Source: CBDCYS01 sp965226185 | Lineage (GTDB): Bacteria; Acidobacteriota; Terriglobia; Bryobacterales; UBA6623 | Direction of reading: 5' to 3' | Length of the DNA: 64,000 nt | NCBI GenBank assembly: GCA_965226185.1 | Contig: CBDDCT010000007.1 | Location: 2,046,001-2,110,000, forward strand | Shown: piece by piece, positions 9,529 to 19,324 of the stretch | Layout: each line of letters starts with the position of its first letter | How positions within the stretch are numbered: position 1 is the first letter of the stretch | The notes under the pieces: model-generated | What the model saw: only the letters and a program-made list of their open reading frames with translations | What the model was told of the DNA's origin: nothing | Database searches by the model: none | Translations under genes and position numbers: made by a program

Positions 9529-10005
9529 CTATCCCTCCTCCGCCATCGCTTTGGCGGCCGATTCGACGGCCTTCACGATATGCTGGTACCCGGTGCAGCG
9601 GCACAGGTTTCCGTCAATCCCGTGCCGAATCTCATCCCTGGAAGGGTCGGGGTTGTCGTTCAAAAGCTGCTGGACCGACATCATCATGCCCGGCGTACAG
9701 AACCCGCACTGCAGGCCATGCTCGTTCCAGAAACCTTCCTGAATCGCGTGCATATCACCGTTCTGGGCCAGGCCTTCGACTGTCTCGACGCTCTTGCCAT
9801 CGGCTTGAACCGCTAAGACCGTGCAAGACTTGACCGAGCGGCCTTCCAGCATCACCGTGCAGGCGCCGCAGACGGACGACTCACAACCGATATGCGTGCC
9901 GGTCAGCCCGAGCTTTTCCCGTAGAAGATGCACAAGGAGCATGCGCGGCTCGACTGAACGCTCATGTTCCTGTCCATTGACAGTAACTTTGATGGTCTTT
10001 TCCAT
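9529..10005 (-). CDS. coxS: Molybdenum hydroxylase 2Fe-2S subunit (CoxS-like)
   Basis: 158-residue iron-sulfur subunit. The plant-type ferredoxin cluster uses Cys41, Cys46, Cys49 and Cys61 (CESSVCGAC...C); the helical second cluster uses Cys100, Cys103, Cys135 and Cys137 (CGFC and LCRC). Start MEKTIKVTVNGQ is the family's usual beginning; an in-frame ATG 30 nt upstream is less likely. First gene of the coxSLMG operon, 3 nt from coxL. Confidence 0.93.
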   Translation of the reverse strand: MEKTIKVTVNGQEHERSVEPRMLLVHLLREKLGLTGTHIGCESSVCGACTVMLEGRSVKSCTVLAVQADGKSVETVEGLAQNGDMHAIQEGFWNEHGLQCGFCTPGMMMSVQQLLNDNPDPSRDEIRHGIDGNLCRCTGYQHIVKAVESAAKAMAEEG

Positions 10006-10197
10006 GAAATCCAGACTCCTCGCGTGCCAGATCATGATGACCGAACGGCGGCTGAAGAGTCAAGAGGCGAGGCGCCGTCTTGGTGACATGACTTCGACAA
10101 GTAGAGACAGAGGCGCGGACGGAAGTCCGCGCTTCCGCCGGTCTCCAAGCCCCCCCATAACGAAGGTTGACGACAGCTCTAAGCTGCCAACGCCGCC

Positions 10198-11154
10198 CTA
10201 GGAATGGGCCTGAGAGAGCGGCTGACTCAGGCCAGCTCGGGCGAACCGGCCCTGCCAGTCGCCGAACCACGCTTCGAACTCACCCGCCCCTTGGAGCTGT
10301 TTCTCGGACGGCGGGAACGGCAAAGCCGCGTCGAAGAGTCCCCGAGTCCGCGCGATCAACTTCAACGCCGCCGGGTAAGGAGCGAAATCCAGCCGGGAAA
10401 TCAACTCATTGAAGAGATCCGCCGCCTTCTCGAAACTTTCGGTGTCGCCGTTTTGAGAGGTTTCGAAGAGCTTTACCACGATTTCCGGCATCACGCTTGA
10501 TGGTCCGGAAATGACCGCATCGAGCAAGCCCCGGCGCAGCGCTTCACCCAGCACTTTGTCATGCCCAAGAATGCGGCAAGCGCGGAGATCGTCCCGGGCC
10601 GTCAACATTTCGAGCGCGTCGAGACTGCCGCTGGAATCTTTGACTCCAACGATGTTGGGGACTGACTCGATCAGCCGCACGATCGTCTCCGGCTCAACGG
10701 GGCTGCAGAACGCCGCCAGATTGTAAATGAGAAGGGGGCCGGAGATGCGCTCCGCGGCGGCACGGTAGAAAGCTTCCAGGTCGGGTTGGCCATAGCGATA
10801 GAAATGCGGCGGCGGCAGCAAGACCGCGTCGGCTTCCAGCGCGAAGGCGTGTGCGGCAAGATCGGCCGAGTCGGCCAGCCGCATCGCCCCGGCCGACGCG
10901 ATCAAGGCGCCGCGGCCGCGGTTGGCCGCCGCTGCCTGGGCGAACAGAGCTTTGCGTTCGGCCACGGAGAGGTCAGCATATTCGCCGGTCCCGCCGGCAA
11001 CAACGACCCCGGCCACGCCGCTTTCGAGCACGAAGTTGATATTTCGTTCGAAGCCCGCTGCGTCGATCGTTCCATCCAGTTTACGGGGAGTCAAAAGCGC
11101 CGCGAAGGCGCCATGAAAAGAGGGATGCACGGGAAAAACGTTTGGGTAAATCAT
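10198..11154 (-). CDS. Dihydrodipicolinate synthase/N-acetylneuraminate lyase family protein
   Basis: 318-residue TIM-barrel class I aldolase. The GGTGEYADLSVAERKAL segment is the family's pyruvate-binding GGTGE motif, the Tyr of LLIYNLA and the Schiff-base Lys of VGVKDSSG are both present. The in-frame ATG at 11178 is rejected in favour of MIYPNVFPVHPSF, the typical start. It lies upstream of coxS on the same strand with a 190-nt gap, so the products may share a catabolic pathway for a sugar acid or hydroxyproline-like compound, but that is inference. Confidence 0.87.
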   Translation of the reverse strand: MIYPNVFPVHPSFHGAFAALLTPRKLDGTIDAAGFERNINFVLESGVAGVVVAGGTGEYADLSVAERKALFAQAAAANRGRGALIASAGAMRLADSADLAAHAFALEADAVLLPPPHFYRYGQPDLEAFYRAAAERISGPLLIYNLAAFCSPVEPETIVRLIESVPNIVGVKDSSGSLDALEMLTARDDLRACRILGHDKVLGEALRRGLLDAVISGPSSVMPEIVVKLFETSQNGDTESFEKAADLFNELISRLDFAPYPAALKLIARTRGLFDAALPFPPSEKQLQGAGEFEAWFGDWQGRFARAGLSQPLSQAHS

Positions 11155-11301
11155 CGCGGTTTGGATACGCCGCTGCAAATGCGCTAAACAGACTATTGTG
11201 CGATGACCCGCACTGAAAAGCAGACCCTGGGCTGTTCCGGCAGCGCGCGTGGGGCCATTTTCCTGGGAGCCAATCCGCGAGAAGTTGCGCGCCGCGCCGG
11301 A

Positions 11302-11496
11302 TCAAGTTTCGAGCCGCTTGACAATCGTTACCAAGTCAACGATTCGGGTCCGCCTATGAGGAGTGCCAACACTCGTAACAGGTTCTCTCACAATGTTGAC
11401 TGCGTGCACTTCGTGGCCCGTCGCCAGTTCGTGGTCTTCTATCACGCTTAGCAACTCCTTGCCCAATGCCAGGTCTCGTTCCCATTTGATACTCAT
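11302..11496 (-). CDS. Small hypothetical protein (64 aa)
   Basis: 64-residue charged protein beginning MSIKWERDLALGKELLSVIEDH. An unusually good Shine-Dalgarno, AAAGGAGGTCC, sits 4-6 nt before the ATG, which supports expression. No family recognised; no transmembrane segment. The composition (amphipathic, mixed charge) would suit an antitoxin or a small regulator, without direct evidence. Confidence 0.6.
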   Translation of the reverse strand: MSIKWERDLALGKELLSVIEDHELATGHEVHAVNIVREPVTSVGTPHRRTRIVDLVTIVKRLET

Positions 11497-11958
11497 GACG
11501 GACCTCCTTTGATACTACTCAAACCGGCGCGGCGAACACTCCATCGGCGCACCGGCAAAGTGAACTCCATCCCGCGGCATTCTCCGGTCTTGGTGTTCCG
11601 GCTTGCGGAGCACCCTGCCTGGAAACCGGGCTCGCCACATTGGACGAATGAAAGCTTACCAGGTGGAGCCTTACCGGGTGAGCCCTACAATGATACGACG
11701 TTTTTTTGTCAGATGCTTCGGGCTCGTCCCGAGGCCCCAACAAAGCCGTCACGGGCAACCCTTGCCGCGGTGTTCAACGTGTAGCGTTCAACCCACGTTC
11801 CATGGGCGAGCAGGGCTCTGGCTGCTTCCCGCAAACGCTACGTTCCGGCGTGCCGCGGAATGGCTAGGCGCAAATTTCTCGGCCCCGACTTCGCTAAGAT
11901 GAATCCAACAGAACAACGGAAACACGTACAACGAAGCAACGGACGCTCAGGAGTGAAC
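11497..11958. other. Gap without a recognisable gene
   Basis: About 460 bases. Open frames on both strands overlap one another and show no family features. The promoter of the following large gene must lie in its right half. Confidence 0.4.
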
Positions 11959-14900
11959 ATGAGAACGCGTGCCTTAGTCCTTACGTGCACCGCGGCTTTA
12001 GCCGCAACCATCCTGCTCGAAAAAGGTCCGCTCCTACCAGCCGGGGCCGCGCCACCGGAACCGGCGCCGGCACGAATCGATTTCAATCGCCAGATTCGCC
12101 CGCTTCTCTCCGACAAGTGCTTTGCCTGTCACGGGCCTGACGAGGGACAACGGCAAGCCAAACTGCGCTTGGACACTAAAGAGGGAGCCTTCGCCGATCG
12201 TGGCGGCTATCAAGTCATCGTCCCGGGCGACCGCTCGAAAAGCAGGCTTTTCCAGCGAATCAGTCACGAACAGGAAGTCGCCCGCATGCCGCCGCCGACA
12301 GCGGACCGCCAGTTGAGTCAGCAGGAAGTCGGCCTGCTCGGCCGCTGGATCGATCAGGGCGCGGACTGGCGAACGCATTGGGCATATGTGGCTCCTAAGC
12401 GGCCTCCCCTGCCGCAAGTCAGCAACGCGGACTGGCCCCGCAATGGGATCGACCACTTCATTCTGGCGCGGCTCGACCGGGAGGGCCTCGAGCCGTCACC
12501 ACCCGCCGCGAAAGCCACCTTGCTGCGCCGGGTCACGTTGGATTTGACCGGGCTGCCGCCGGCGCCGGAGGAGATCGACTCGTTTCTGGCCGATGGAGCC
12601 CCGAATGCCTACGAAAAGCGCGTGGACCGGCTTCTAGAGTCGCCCCACCATGGCGAGCGCATGGCGATGCAGTGGCTGGACCTGGCCCGCTACGCCGACA
12701 CGCACGGCTATCACATCGACAGCGAACGCCACATGTGGCACTGGCGTGACTGGGTGATCGGCGCCTTCAATCGCAACATGCCGTTTGACCAGTTCACCAT
12801 TGAGCAGCTTGCGGGCGATCTGTTGCCGAATCCGGCCAAAGAACAACTGGTCGCTACCGGCTTCAACCGCAATCACATGATCAACTTCGAGGGCGGCGCT
12901 ATTCCAGAGGAATATCAAACCGAGTACGTCATTGACCGTCTGGAGACGACGGCCACCGTTTGGATGGCGTCCACGGTAGGCTGCTCACGCTGCCACGATC
13001 ACAAATACGATCCCTTCAAGCAGCGCGAGTTCTATCAATTCTATGCGTTCTTCAACGGCATCCCCGAAAAGGGCCTAGACGGTTATACTGGCAACGCCAT
13101 GCCGATGCTGGCGTTGCCCTCCGAAGACCAGCAGCAGCGGCTTGAGCAGCTCGAGCGCAACATCGCGGAAACCGAACAGAAACTCCCCGAGGACGAGCTG
13201 TCGAACTTGGAATCTGACTGGCAACACAATGCGCTGTCAACCGTACCGCCGCCTCCAAACGGCGGGATGGTTTCGCATTACAAATTCGAAAACGATTTGT
13301 CGGATGCGCTGGATAAGAGCCGCCGCGGCGAGACGGTTCGGGGTGATGTGACGTATGACTCCGGGCAGGTTCACATAGCCGCCGGTTTTACTGGAGAGAC
13401 CCGCGCGACGCTTGGCAACAGCGGCGATTTCGATACAGGAGATGCGTTCTCCATTGCGTTTTGGGTCAATGCCGCCAGTTCAACTCCAATGGCTCTGCTT
13501 CATAAGGTCGAAGACGCCGAAAACCGCCGGGGCTGGGAGATTGCGGTTGATGAAGCGAAACTCATCGGCTACCGCAAGAGGGGCCATCATCTGATCGTCC
13601 GCCTCGCGCACCGCTGGCCCGGCAACGCGATCGAACTGAAGACATTGAAAAAGATCGTGCAAGGTGCGTGGCATCAGATCTCGCTGAATTACGACGGATC
13701 GGGCAAGGCCGCCGGACTGCAAGTCTTCGTCGATGGGAAGATCGAGCCCACCGAGATCACTCGTGACGGATTGACGGGTTCGATTCGGACGGCGGCATTG
13801 CTTGGCGCCGGTGATAAGAAGATCGCGGGCCCGTTGAAGGGCAGTCTCGACGAACTGCGGTTCTACGACCGAGTACTCAGCGAAGACGAGATCGATCGGC
13901 TGACCACGCACCACCCCATTCGCGCCTTGGTCGCCGAGCCGCTGGAAGGCTGTCCTGAGTTCGTTTGGCGCGAGAAGAAAGACGAGGAGGACTACGACCA
14001 GAGCAAAAAGGACAAGGCCGCCAAGAAAGCCGGGGCCTGCCGCCAGCGGCACGGGAAGCTGCGGGCCTACTACCTCACGCACGTGGCTCCCCAACGTTTG
14101 CGGGACTTCTATACGAAGCTAAAAAAACTCGATAGAGAGAAGGCCGGGCTCGAGAAAGAGATCCCCAACACGATGGTCATGCGCGAAGCAAGAAACCCGC
14201 GCGAAACTTTCGTGCTGGGGCGGGGCGATTACCGTAATCAGAAGGACAAGGTCCAGCCGGGCGTGCCTGCCGTTTTGCCGCCTTTGCCCAGCGGCGCGCC
14301 AGCGAACCGTCTCGGCTTCGCGCAGTGGCTCGTCAGTCCCTCTCATCCGCTCACGGCTCGTGTCACGGTCAATCGCTACTGGCAGATGTATTTCGGAACC
14401 GGCATTATCCGCACCTCGGAGGACTTCGGCTCCCAAGGCGAAGCTCCCAGCCACCCCCAATTGCTTGACTGGCTGGCGACCGAGTTTATCCGCACCGGCT
14501 GGGACATCAAGGCGATGCAGAAACTGATCGTGACCTCAGCCGCCTATCGTCAGTCCTCCAAGATCACGCCTGAGCTGAACGAAGAGGATCCAGCAAATCG
14601 CCTGCTCGCCCGCGGACCCCGCTTCCGTCTTCCGGCAGAGCTGATTCGTGACAACGCCCTCGCTGTCAGCGGGCTGCTCGGCAAGGACATTGGCGGGCCA
14701 AGCGTTTATCCCTACCAGCCGCCCGGGCTATGGGAAGACATGGCTTTCGGCGACAACTTTTCGGCCCAGACCTACGTCCCCAGTACCGGCAAGGACCTCT
14801 ACCGCCGCGGCCTGTACACGTTCTGGAAGCGCACCGTACCGCCCGCGGCCCTCGCTACCTTCGACGCTCCCGACCGCGAAAAATGCATCACACGCCGCGC

Positions 14901-15258
14901 CCGCACCAATACGCCTCTTCAAGCACTGGCGCTGATGAACGACACCACCTATGTCGAGGCGTCCCGCGCACTTGCCGAAATGATGATCAAAGAAGCCGGG
15001 GACGATGCGGCGAAGCGCGTCGAATACGCTTTTCGGCGAGCGACAGCCCGCCATCCCTCGTCCGAGGAAGTGGAAGTGCTGTTGGCACTCGCCCGCGAGC
15101 AGCAACAGGACTACCGCCGCGACCCCGCCGCGGCGAAGCGTCTGCTCGGCGTCGGCGATTCTCAATACGACTCGAGCCTCGACCCCGCCGAGTTCGCCGC
15201 CTGGACAACGGTAGCCAGCACGATTCTGAACCTGGACGAAACCATCACGAAGGAGTGA
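11959..15258 (+). CDS. Exported cytochrome-DUF1549-LamG-DUF1553 protein
   Basis: 1099-residue secreted protein. Start MRTRALVLTC is chosen because it begins a signal peptide (about 1-31) and follows a CAGGAG ribosome site; an ATG 99 nt upstream is not needed. Order: planctomycete-type cytochrome C domain with haem motif CFACH (Cys54, Cys57, His58); DUF1549 (about 150-370) with GCSRCHDHKYDPF near 340; a LamG/concanavalin domain (about 434-647, FSIAFWVNAASS); DUF1553 (about 777-1047, SHPLTARVTVNRYW). These proteins are abundant in Planctomycetes and Solibacter and are thought to act in polysaccharide breakdown with DUF1501 partners; such a partner is at 17841. Confidence 0.92.
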   Translation: MRTRALVLTCTAALAATILLEKGPLLPAGAAPPEPAPARIDFNRQIRPLLSDKCFACHGPDEGQRQAKLRLDTKEGAFADRGGYQVIVPGDRSKSRLFQRISHEQEVARMPPPTADRQLSQQEVGLLGRWIDQGADWRTHWAYVAPKRPPLPQVSNADWPRNGIDHFILARLDREGLEPSPPAAKATLLRRVTLDLTGLPPAPEEIDSFLADGAPNAYEKRVDRLLESPHHGERMAMQWLDLARYADTHGYHIDSERHMWHWRDWVIGAFNRNMPFDQFTIEQLAGDLLPNPAKEQLVATGFNRNHMINFEGGAIPEEYQTEYVIDRLETTATVWMASTVGCSRCHDHKYDPFKQREFYQFYAFFNGIPEKGLDGYTGNAMPMLALPSEDQQQRLEQLERNIAETEQKLPEDELSNLESDWQHNALSTVPPPPNGGMVSHYKFENDLSDALDKSRRGETVRGDVTYDSGQVHIAAGFTGETRATLGNSGDFDTGDAFSIAFWVNAASSTPMALLHKVEDAENRRGWEIAVDEAKLIGYRKRGHHLIVRLAHRWPGNAIELKTLKKIVQGAWHQISLNYDGSGKAAGLQVFVDGKIEPTEITRDGLTGSIRTAALLGAGDKKIAGPLKGSLDELRFYDRVLSEDEIDRLTTHHPIRALVAEPLEGCPEFVWREKKDEEDYDQSKKDKAAKKAGACRQRHGKLRAYYLTHVAPQRLRDFYTKLKKLDREKAGLEKEIPNTMVMREARNPRETFVLGRGDYRNQKDKVQPGVPAVLPPLPSGAPANRLGFAQWLVSPSHPLTARVTVNRYWQMYFGTGIIRTSEDFGSQGEAPSHPQLLDWLATEFIRTGWDIKAMQKLIVTSAAYRQSSKITPELNEEDPANRLLARGPRFRLPAELIRDNALAVSGLLGKDIGGPSVYPYQPPGLWEDMAFGDNFSAQTYVPSTGKDLYRRGLYTFWKRTVPPAALATFDAPDREKCITRRARTNTPLQALALMNDTTYVEASRALAEMMIKEAGDDAAKRVEYAFRRATARHPSSEEVEVLLALAREQQQDYRRDPAAAKRLLGVGDSQYDSSLDPAEFAAWTTVASTILNLDETITKE

Positions 15259-15318
15259 GACTCCGATTCCGGGTGATCAAGCGCGCAAACGTCTGGAAGA
15301 CCATTCGATAATAGAAAG

Positions 15319-15549
15319 ATGAACGCGGAACCCAAGCAGGCCCTTCGCGATCTGGTGGAGAAGCTGCCCGATCCAGAAGTTCCGGCCGCGCTGAGATTTC
15401 TCGAGTTTCTTTGCGATCACGTAGATCAAGAACCATTGACTCCCGAGGATCTGGAGGCCGTGGCGCAGGGCCGAGAAGATATCCGTATGGGCAGAAGTCA
15501 ATCGCTTAGCGAGCTGAAAGTGGAACTCGGTTTGTCAGCTACGAGTTAG
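15319..15549 (+). CDS. Small acidic hypothetical protein (antitoxin-like)
   Basis: 76-residue protein, MNAEPKQALRDLVEKLPDPEVPAALRFLEFL..., resembling the short N-terminal helix-rich segments of DUF2281-like or Phd-type antitoxins. The C-terminal part is acidic with a SLSELKVELGL helix. No adjacent toxin gene is evident; the next gene is sixA, 33 nt downstream. Confidence 0.6.
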   Translation: MNAEPKQALRDLVEKLPDPEVPAALRFLEFLCDHVDQEPLTPEDLEAVAQGREDIRMGRSQSLSELKVELGLSATS

Positions 15550-15582
15550 CAAAGTTGGCAGGCAAGTGACCGGAACAGGCCA

Positions 15583-16092
15583 ATGCTGACTCTGCTCGTA
15601 CTCCGTCACACCAAACCTGAAAACACCGCCGCTTCCGGCCGCGACCACGACCGGCCGCTCTCGGATCGAGGCAAACAGGATGCGGCGCTCATCGGGCGCT
15701 ATCTCTCGGCGGTCGATCTGCGGCCCGACTCCGTCATTACCTCCTCGGCGTTGCGGGCACGCTCGACCGTGGATATCGCGGCCGAGTCCGGCGGTTGGCA
15801 GTGTCCTATCCGCGCAACCGGCGCCCTCTACGACACCGTACCGGGCGTTGCGCTCGACGAAATTCAAGCCGAGCCCGATACAACGACACTTCTTCTTATC
15901 TCGGGTCACGAACCAACCTGGTCAGCGCTCGCGAGTCTCCTCATTGGCGGCGGCTCCATGCATTTCTCGGCGGGAGGGCTGGCGTGCATCGAGTTTCCTG
16001 TCCAACATTGGAGAGACGTCCAGCCTTCCCGCGGACAGTTGGCATGGCTGATTACGCCAAGCGTGCCGCGAAAAATAGGGTTTGTCGAATAG
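15583..16092 (+). CDS. sixA: Phosphohistidine phosphatase SixA-like
   Basis: 169-residue histidine-phosphatase-superfamily protein. The phosphoacceptor motif reads LRHTKPE (His9, RHT in place of the usual RHG) and the second catalytic His is in LLISGHEPTWSAL. The region between has SDRGKQDA and SSALRARSTVDIA, typical of SixA, which removes phosphate from phosphohistidines of signalling proteins. The tail (IEFPVQHWRDVQPSRGQLAWLITP) matches family length. It follows the small acidic gene closely. Confidence 0.88.
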   Translation: MLTLLVLRHTKPENTAASGRDHDRPLSDRGKQDAALIGRYLSAVDLRPDSVITSSALRARSTVDIAAESGGWQCPIRATGALYDTVPGVALDEIQAEPDTTTLLLISGHEPTWSALASLLIGGGSMHFSAGGLACIEFPVQHWRDVQPSRGQLAWLITPSVPRKIGFVE

Positions 16093-16212
16093 CCAGCCCG
16101 GCCAGTTTCTCGACTGGTCAAGAGCGGTTTCCGCAATGGCTGCCGCCGCAAATGCTATCTTGAATTCTTCGTCCCGTAACAAGTCCCGTCTCAGTAGCTG
16201 ACCAGTTTCGTT

Positions 16213-17019
16213 ATGACCTCCGGCATCCCTGTGCAGAATCCCGCTCCCTCGCTCATCGACTTCCGCAACATCACCGTCATCCGGGGCGCCAAGAAAGCGC
16301 TGGACGGGCTCACTCTTTCGATCGCCATCGGCGGGCACGTGGCTATTGTCGGCCCGAACGGCTCCGGCAAGTCGACCCTCATCAAGACCATCATGAGGGA
16401 GTGCTATCCCCTGGTGAGAGATGACGCCTCGCTGACGATCTTCGGTAAGGACCACTGGCGGCTTTTCGATCTCCGGCCCCTGCTCGGCATCGTCTCGCCT
16501 GACTGGGTTCAGCTCTGCACGCGAGACATAACCGGACGAGAAGCCATCTTGTCCGGGTTCTTCAGCAGCACCGAGATTTGGCCCCACAACAAGGTCACCC
16601 GGCCCATGGAGGAGAAAGCCGGGGAAGTGCTGCGCCTGCTCGAGATCGGGCGCCTGGCCGGGCGGCGAACATCCGAAATGTCGAGCGGCGAAATCCGCCG
16701 GATTCTGATTGGCCGTGCCCTGGTTCACGATCCCAAAGCACTCATCCTCGATGAACCCACCGCCAGCCTCGACCTGCGCGCCGTGCATGAGCTGCGCGAA
16801 ATCTTGCGCAAGATCGCGCGGGCGGGCACGACCCTTGTCCTGGTCACTCACAACCTTCCCGATATCATTCCCGAGATCGGCCGCATCGTGCTCATGAAAG
16901 ACGGCAAGATCTTTCACGATGGCGCCAAGGAAGAAATCCTGGCTTCTGGGCCGCTTTCGGAACTGTTCGAAATGCCCGTGGAGGTCGTACGGCGCAATGG
17001 CTACTTCAGTTTGGTGTGA
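16213..17019 (+). CDS. ABC transporter ATP-binding protein (ModF-like)
   Basis: 268-residue ABC ATPase with Walker A GPNGSGKST, signature MSSGEIRR (a diverged LSGGQ), Walker B LILDEPT and switch LVTHN. The pattern and the LFDLRPLLGIVSPDWVQ segment resemble ModF/YlmA-type stand-alone ATPases. No permease gene is next to it, so it may serve a permease elsewhere or have a non-transport role. Confidence 0.88.
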   Translation: MTSGIPVQNPAPSLIDFRNITVIRGAKKALDGLTLSIAIGGHVAIVGPNGSGKSTLIKTIMRECYPLVRDDASLTIFGKDHWRLFDLRPLLGIVSPDWVQLCTRDITGREAILSGFFSSTEIWPHNKVTRPMEEKAGEVLRLLEIGRLAGRRTSEMSSGEIRRILIGRALVHDPKALILDEPTASLDLRAVHELREILRKIARAGTTLVLVTHNLPDIIPEIGRIVLMKDGKIFHDGAKEEILASGPLSELFEMPVEVVRRNGYFSLV

Positions 17020-17072
17020 AACAGAGCTGAAGAATAGCCCTGATTCCACGATTCCGCGTATGATTAGAACAT

Positions 17073-17489
17073 ATGGAATCCCCAGTCGTCGCCTACAGCG
17101 TCAGACTCCAAGCTTGGTTCCGCAGAGATGGGCTGGAGTGGCTTGTCTGGTGCCCGGCCATCGACGTCATGACCCAGGCTCGAACCAAGAAGCGAGCTTT
17201 AGAAGCACTCAGAGAGGCTGTTGAGCTTTGGTTTGAGTCGTGCATCGAACGTGGCGTGCTTGATGCGGCACTGAAGGAAGTCGGCTTCACCAAGGTCCCG
17301 CCTGATGAAGAAACCGCTGATTGGGTCAACTTCGTCGACGTCGTAAGGGAACCAGTCTCCCAACCCAACACGCAGAAGAGGATATCGTTTTCTCTCGGTC
17401 AGCATAAAGGGTCTGACTACATTGAGGGAATCATCCCCGCGTATATTGCCGCCCAGCAGCTAGGGGACGCTGCTCGTGCGCGCGGTTAA
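17073..17489 (+). CDS. hicB: HicB-like antitoxin
   Basis: 138-residue protein with a HicB-type partly degraded RNase H fold at the N-terminus (YSVRLQAWFRRDGLEWLVWCPAIDVMTQARTKKRALEALREAVELWF). It precedes hicA and its stop overlaps the hicA start by 14 nt. The antitoxin-first order fits the hicBA class, where the antitoxin neutralises HicA and represses the operon. No canonical C-terminal ribbon-helix-helix or HTH is obvious. Confidence 0.8.
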   Translation: MESPVVAYSVRLQAWFRRDGLEWLVWCPAIDVMTQARTKKRALEALREAVELWFESCIERGVLDAALKEVGFTKVPPDEETADWVNFVDVVREPVSQPNTQKRISFSLGQHKGSDYIEGIIPAYIAAQQLGDAARARG

Positions 17490-17697
17490 ATGGAGGGAAC
17501 TCGTCAAGGTTTGTGAAGGGGAGGGCTGTCAGTTCGACCGGCAACGGGGCGACCACTACATCATGACGAAACCGGGGTTAAGCCGCCCCATCGTAATTCC
17601 CAGGAAGCGTGAACTGAAGGAAGACATCATCCTTAGCATCGCCAAAACCCTCGGGCTGACTCGAAAACAGATCCTTGAACGCCTAGGCTCAGGCTGA
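17476..17697 (+). CDS. hicA: HicA-like mRNA interferase toxin
   Basis: 73-residue dsRBD-like toxin of the HicA/YcfA family. The catalytic His is in QRGDHYIMTKPG, and the following VIPRKRELKEDIILSIAKTLGL is the typical C-terminal pattern. A GTG start overlaps hicB. HicA cleaves mRNA when free of HicB. Confidence 0.88.
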   Translation: MRAVKWRELVKVCEGEGCQFDRQRGDHYIMTKPGLSRPIVIPRKRELKEDIILSIAKTLGLTRKQILERLGSG

Positions 17698-17840
17698 GTG
17701 GTCAACCTTGAATCGCCGTTCCACCCGAAGACCCCACGATCGAGATTCGAGCCGCCGCTATAATAGTTTCAAAATGTGGTGCTGTTTGCCTGGAACGGAT
17801 CGCCTGGAACAAAAGGCCGTCTCGCGCGAGGGAGCAATCG

Positions 17841-19322
17841 ATGAATTTCCACGAAGCCGAACGCTTGATGATGACGAGGCGCCAGCTACTGGGCCGCGGC
17901 AGCACCGGCATTGGCGTCGCCGCGCTGGCATCGCTGCTCAACCCGGAACTGCTTGCCAACCCGGCCCTCGACCCCATGGGCCGGCCGATCAATCCCAAAA
18001 CAGGCGGGCTGGCCGAGCTGCCGCATTTCGAACCCAAAGCCAAACGCGTTATTTTCTTGCACCAGTCGGGCGCTCCATCACAGATCGACTTGTTCGACTA
18101 CAAGCCCAAACTGAAGGACTTCCATGGATCCGATCTCCCCGACTCGGTGCGCCAGGGCCAGCGCATCACCGGGATGACTTCCGGCCAGGATTCCTTCCCC
18201 GTGGCGTCCTCGGTTTTCAACTTTCAGCGTCACGGCCAGACCGGAACGTACCTCAGCGAGCTTCTCCCCCACCACGCCAAGATCGTCGATGACATCTCGA
18301 TCATCAAGACGATCCATACCGACGCCATCAACCACGACCCGGCGATCACCTTCATCCAAACCGGCAGCCAGCAGCCCGGACGCCCCAGTTTGGGCGCCTG
18401 GCTCAGCTATGGGCTGGGCAGCGAGACCCGGGAGTTGCCTGCCTATGTTGTGCTGGTTTCGCAAAAAGTCTCGAAGAACAACGCCCAGCCGCTGTTCTCA
18501 CGGTTATGGGGCAGCGCTTTTCTGCCCTCGCGTTATCAGGGCATCAAGTTTCGCTCCAGCGGCGACCCGGTGCTGTATCTCTCCGACCCGCCCGGAGTCG
18601 GCAAGAAAACACGCCGCCGCATGCTCGACAGCCTGCAAAAGCTCAACATGCTCAAGGCTGAGGAATCAGGCGACCCCGAGATCAACACCCGCATTACCCA
18701 GTACGAGATGGCCTACAAGATGCAGACCTCGGTCCCCGAGTTGATGGATCTCTCGAAGGAGCCCGACCACATCTTTGACCTCTACGGTCCGGACTCGCGC
18801 CGGCCCGGAACCTATGCCGCCAATTGCCTGCTGGCACGCCGCCTGGCGGAGCGTGATGTGCGATTCGTGCAGCTTTACATGCGAGGCTGGGACCAGCACG
18901 GCGACTTGCCGCGCGACATCGCCCTCCAGGCGAAAGCCACCGATCAGGCCTCGGCCGCCCTCATCCTCGACCTTAAACAGCGCGGGATGCTTGATGACAC
19001 TCTGGTTGTCTGGGGCGGCGAGTTCGGCCGCACCGTCTATTGCCAGGGCAAGCTAACGAGGACCAACTACGGCCGGGACCACCATCCGCGCTGCTTCACC
19101 ATGTGGATGGCGGGCGGAGGCATCAAGCGCGGTTTCTCGCTCGGCGAGACCGACGATTACTCTTACAACATCGTCAAAGACCCGGTCCATATTCACGACC
19201 TGCAAGCCACGATCCTGCACTGCCTGGGCGTCGACCACAAGAAGCTGACCTTCAAGTTCCAAGGACGCCACTTTCGTCTCACCGATGTGCACGGCAACCT
19301 GGTCGACCAGGTACTGGCTTAG
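17841..19322 (+). CDS. DUF1501 family Tat-exported protein
   Basis: 493-residue DUF1501 (sulfatase-like alkaline phosphatase fold) protein. A Tat signal, TRRQLLGRGSTG (twin Arg13-Arg14), begins the protein, followed by the family motifs FLHQSGAPSQIDLFDYKPKL and GEFGRTVYCQGK...GRDHHP. These proteins normally sit directly beside DUF1549/DUF1553 proteins such as the one at 11959; here 2.6 kb of unrelated genes lie between. Enzymatic role unproven. Confidence 0.92.
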   Translation: MNFHEAERLMMTRRQLLGRGSTGIGVAALASLLNPELLANPALDPMGRPINPKTGGLAELPHFEPKAKRVIFLHQSGAPSQIDLFDYKPKLKDFHGSDLPDSVRQGQRITGMTSGQDSFPVASSVFNFQRHGQTGTYLSELLPHHAKIVDDISIIKTIHTDAINHDPAITFIQTGSQQPGRPSLGAWLSYGLGSETRELPAYVVLVSQKVSKNNAQPLFSRLWGSAFLPSRYQGIKFRSSGDPVLYLSDPPGVGKKTRRRMLDSLQKLNMLKAEESGDPEINTRITQYEMAYKMQTSVPELMDLSKEPDHIFDLYGPDSRRPGTYAANCLLARRLAERDVRFVQLYMRGWDQHGDLPRDIALQAKATDQASAALILDLKQRGMLDDTLVVWGGEFGRTVYCQGKLTRTNYGRDHHPRCFTMWMAGGGIKRGFSLGETDDYSYNIVKDPVHIHDLQATILHCLGVDHKKLTFKFQGRHFRLTDVHGNLVDQVLA

Positions 19323-19324
19323 CA

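Noticed and set aside
11509..11784. 91-codon plus-strand frame
   Set aside because: No ribosome site, no family signal; overlaps other equally long frames.
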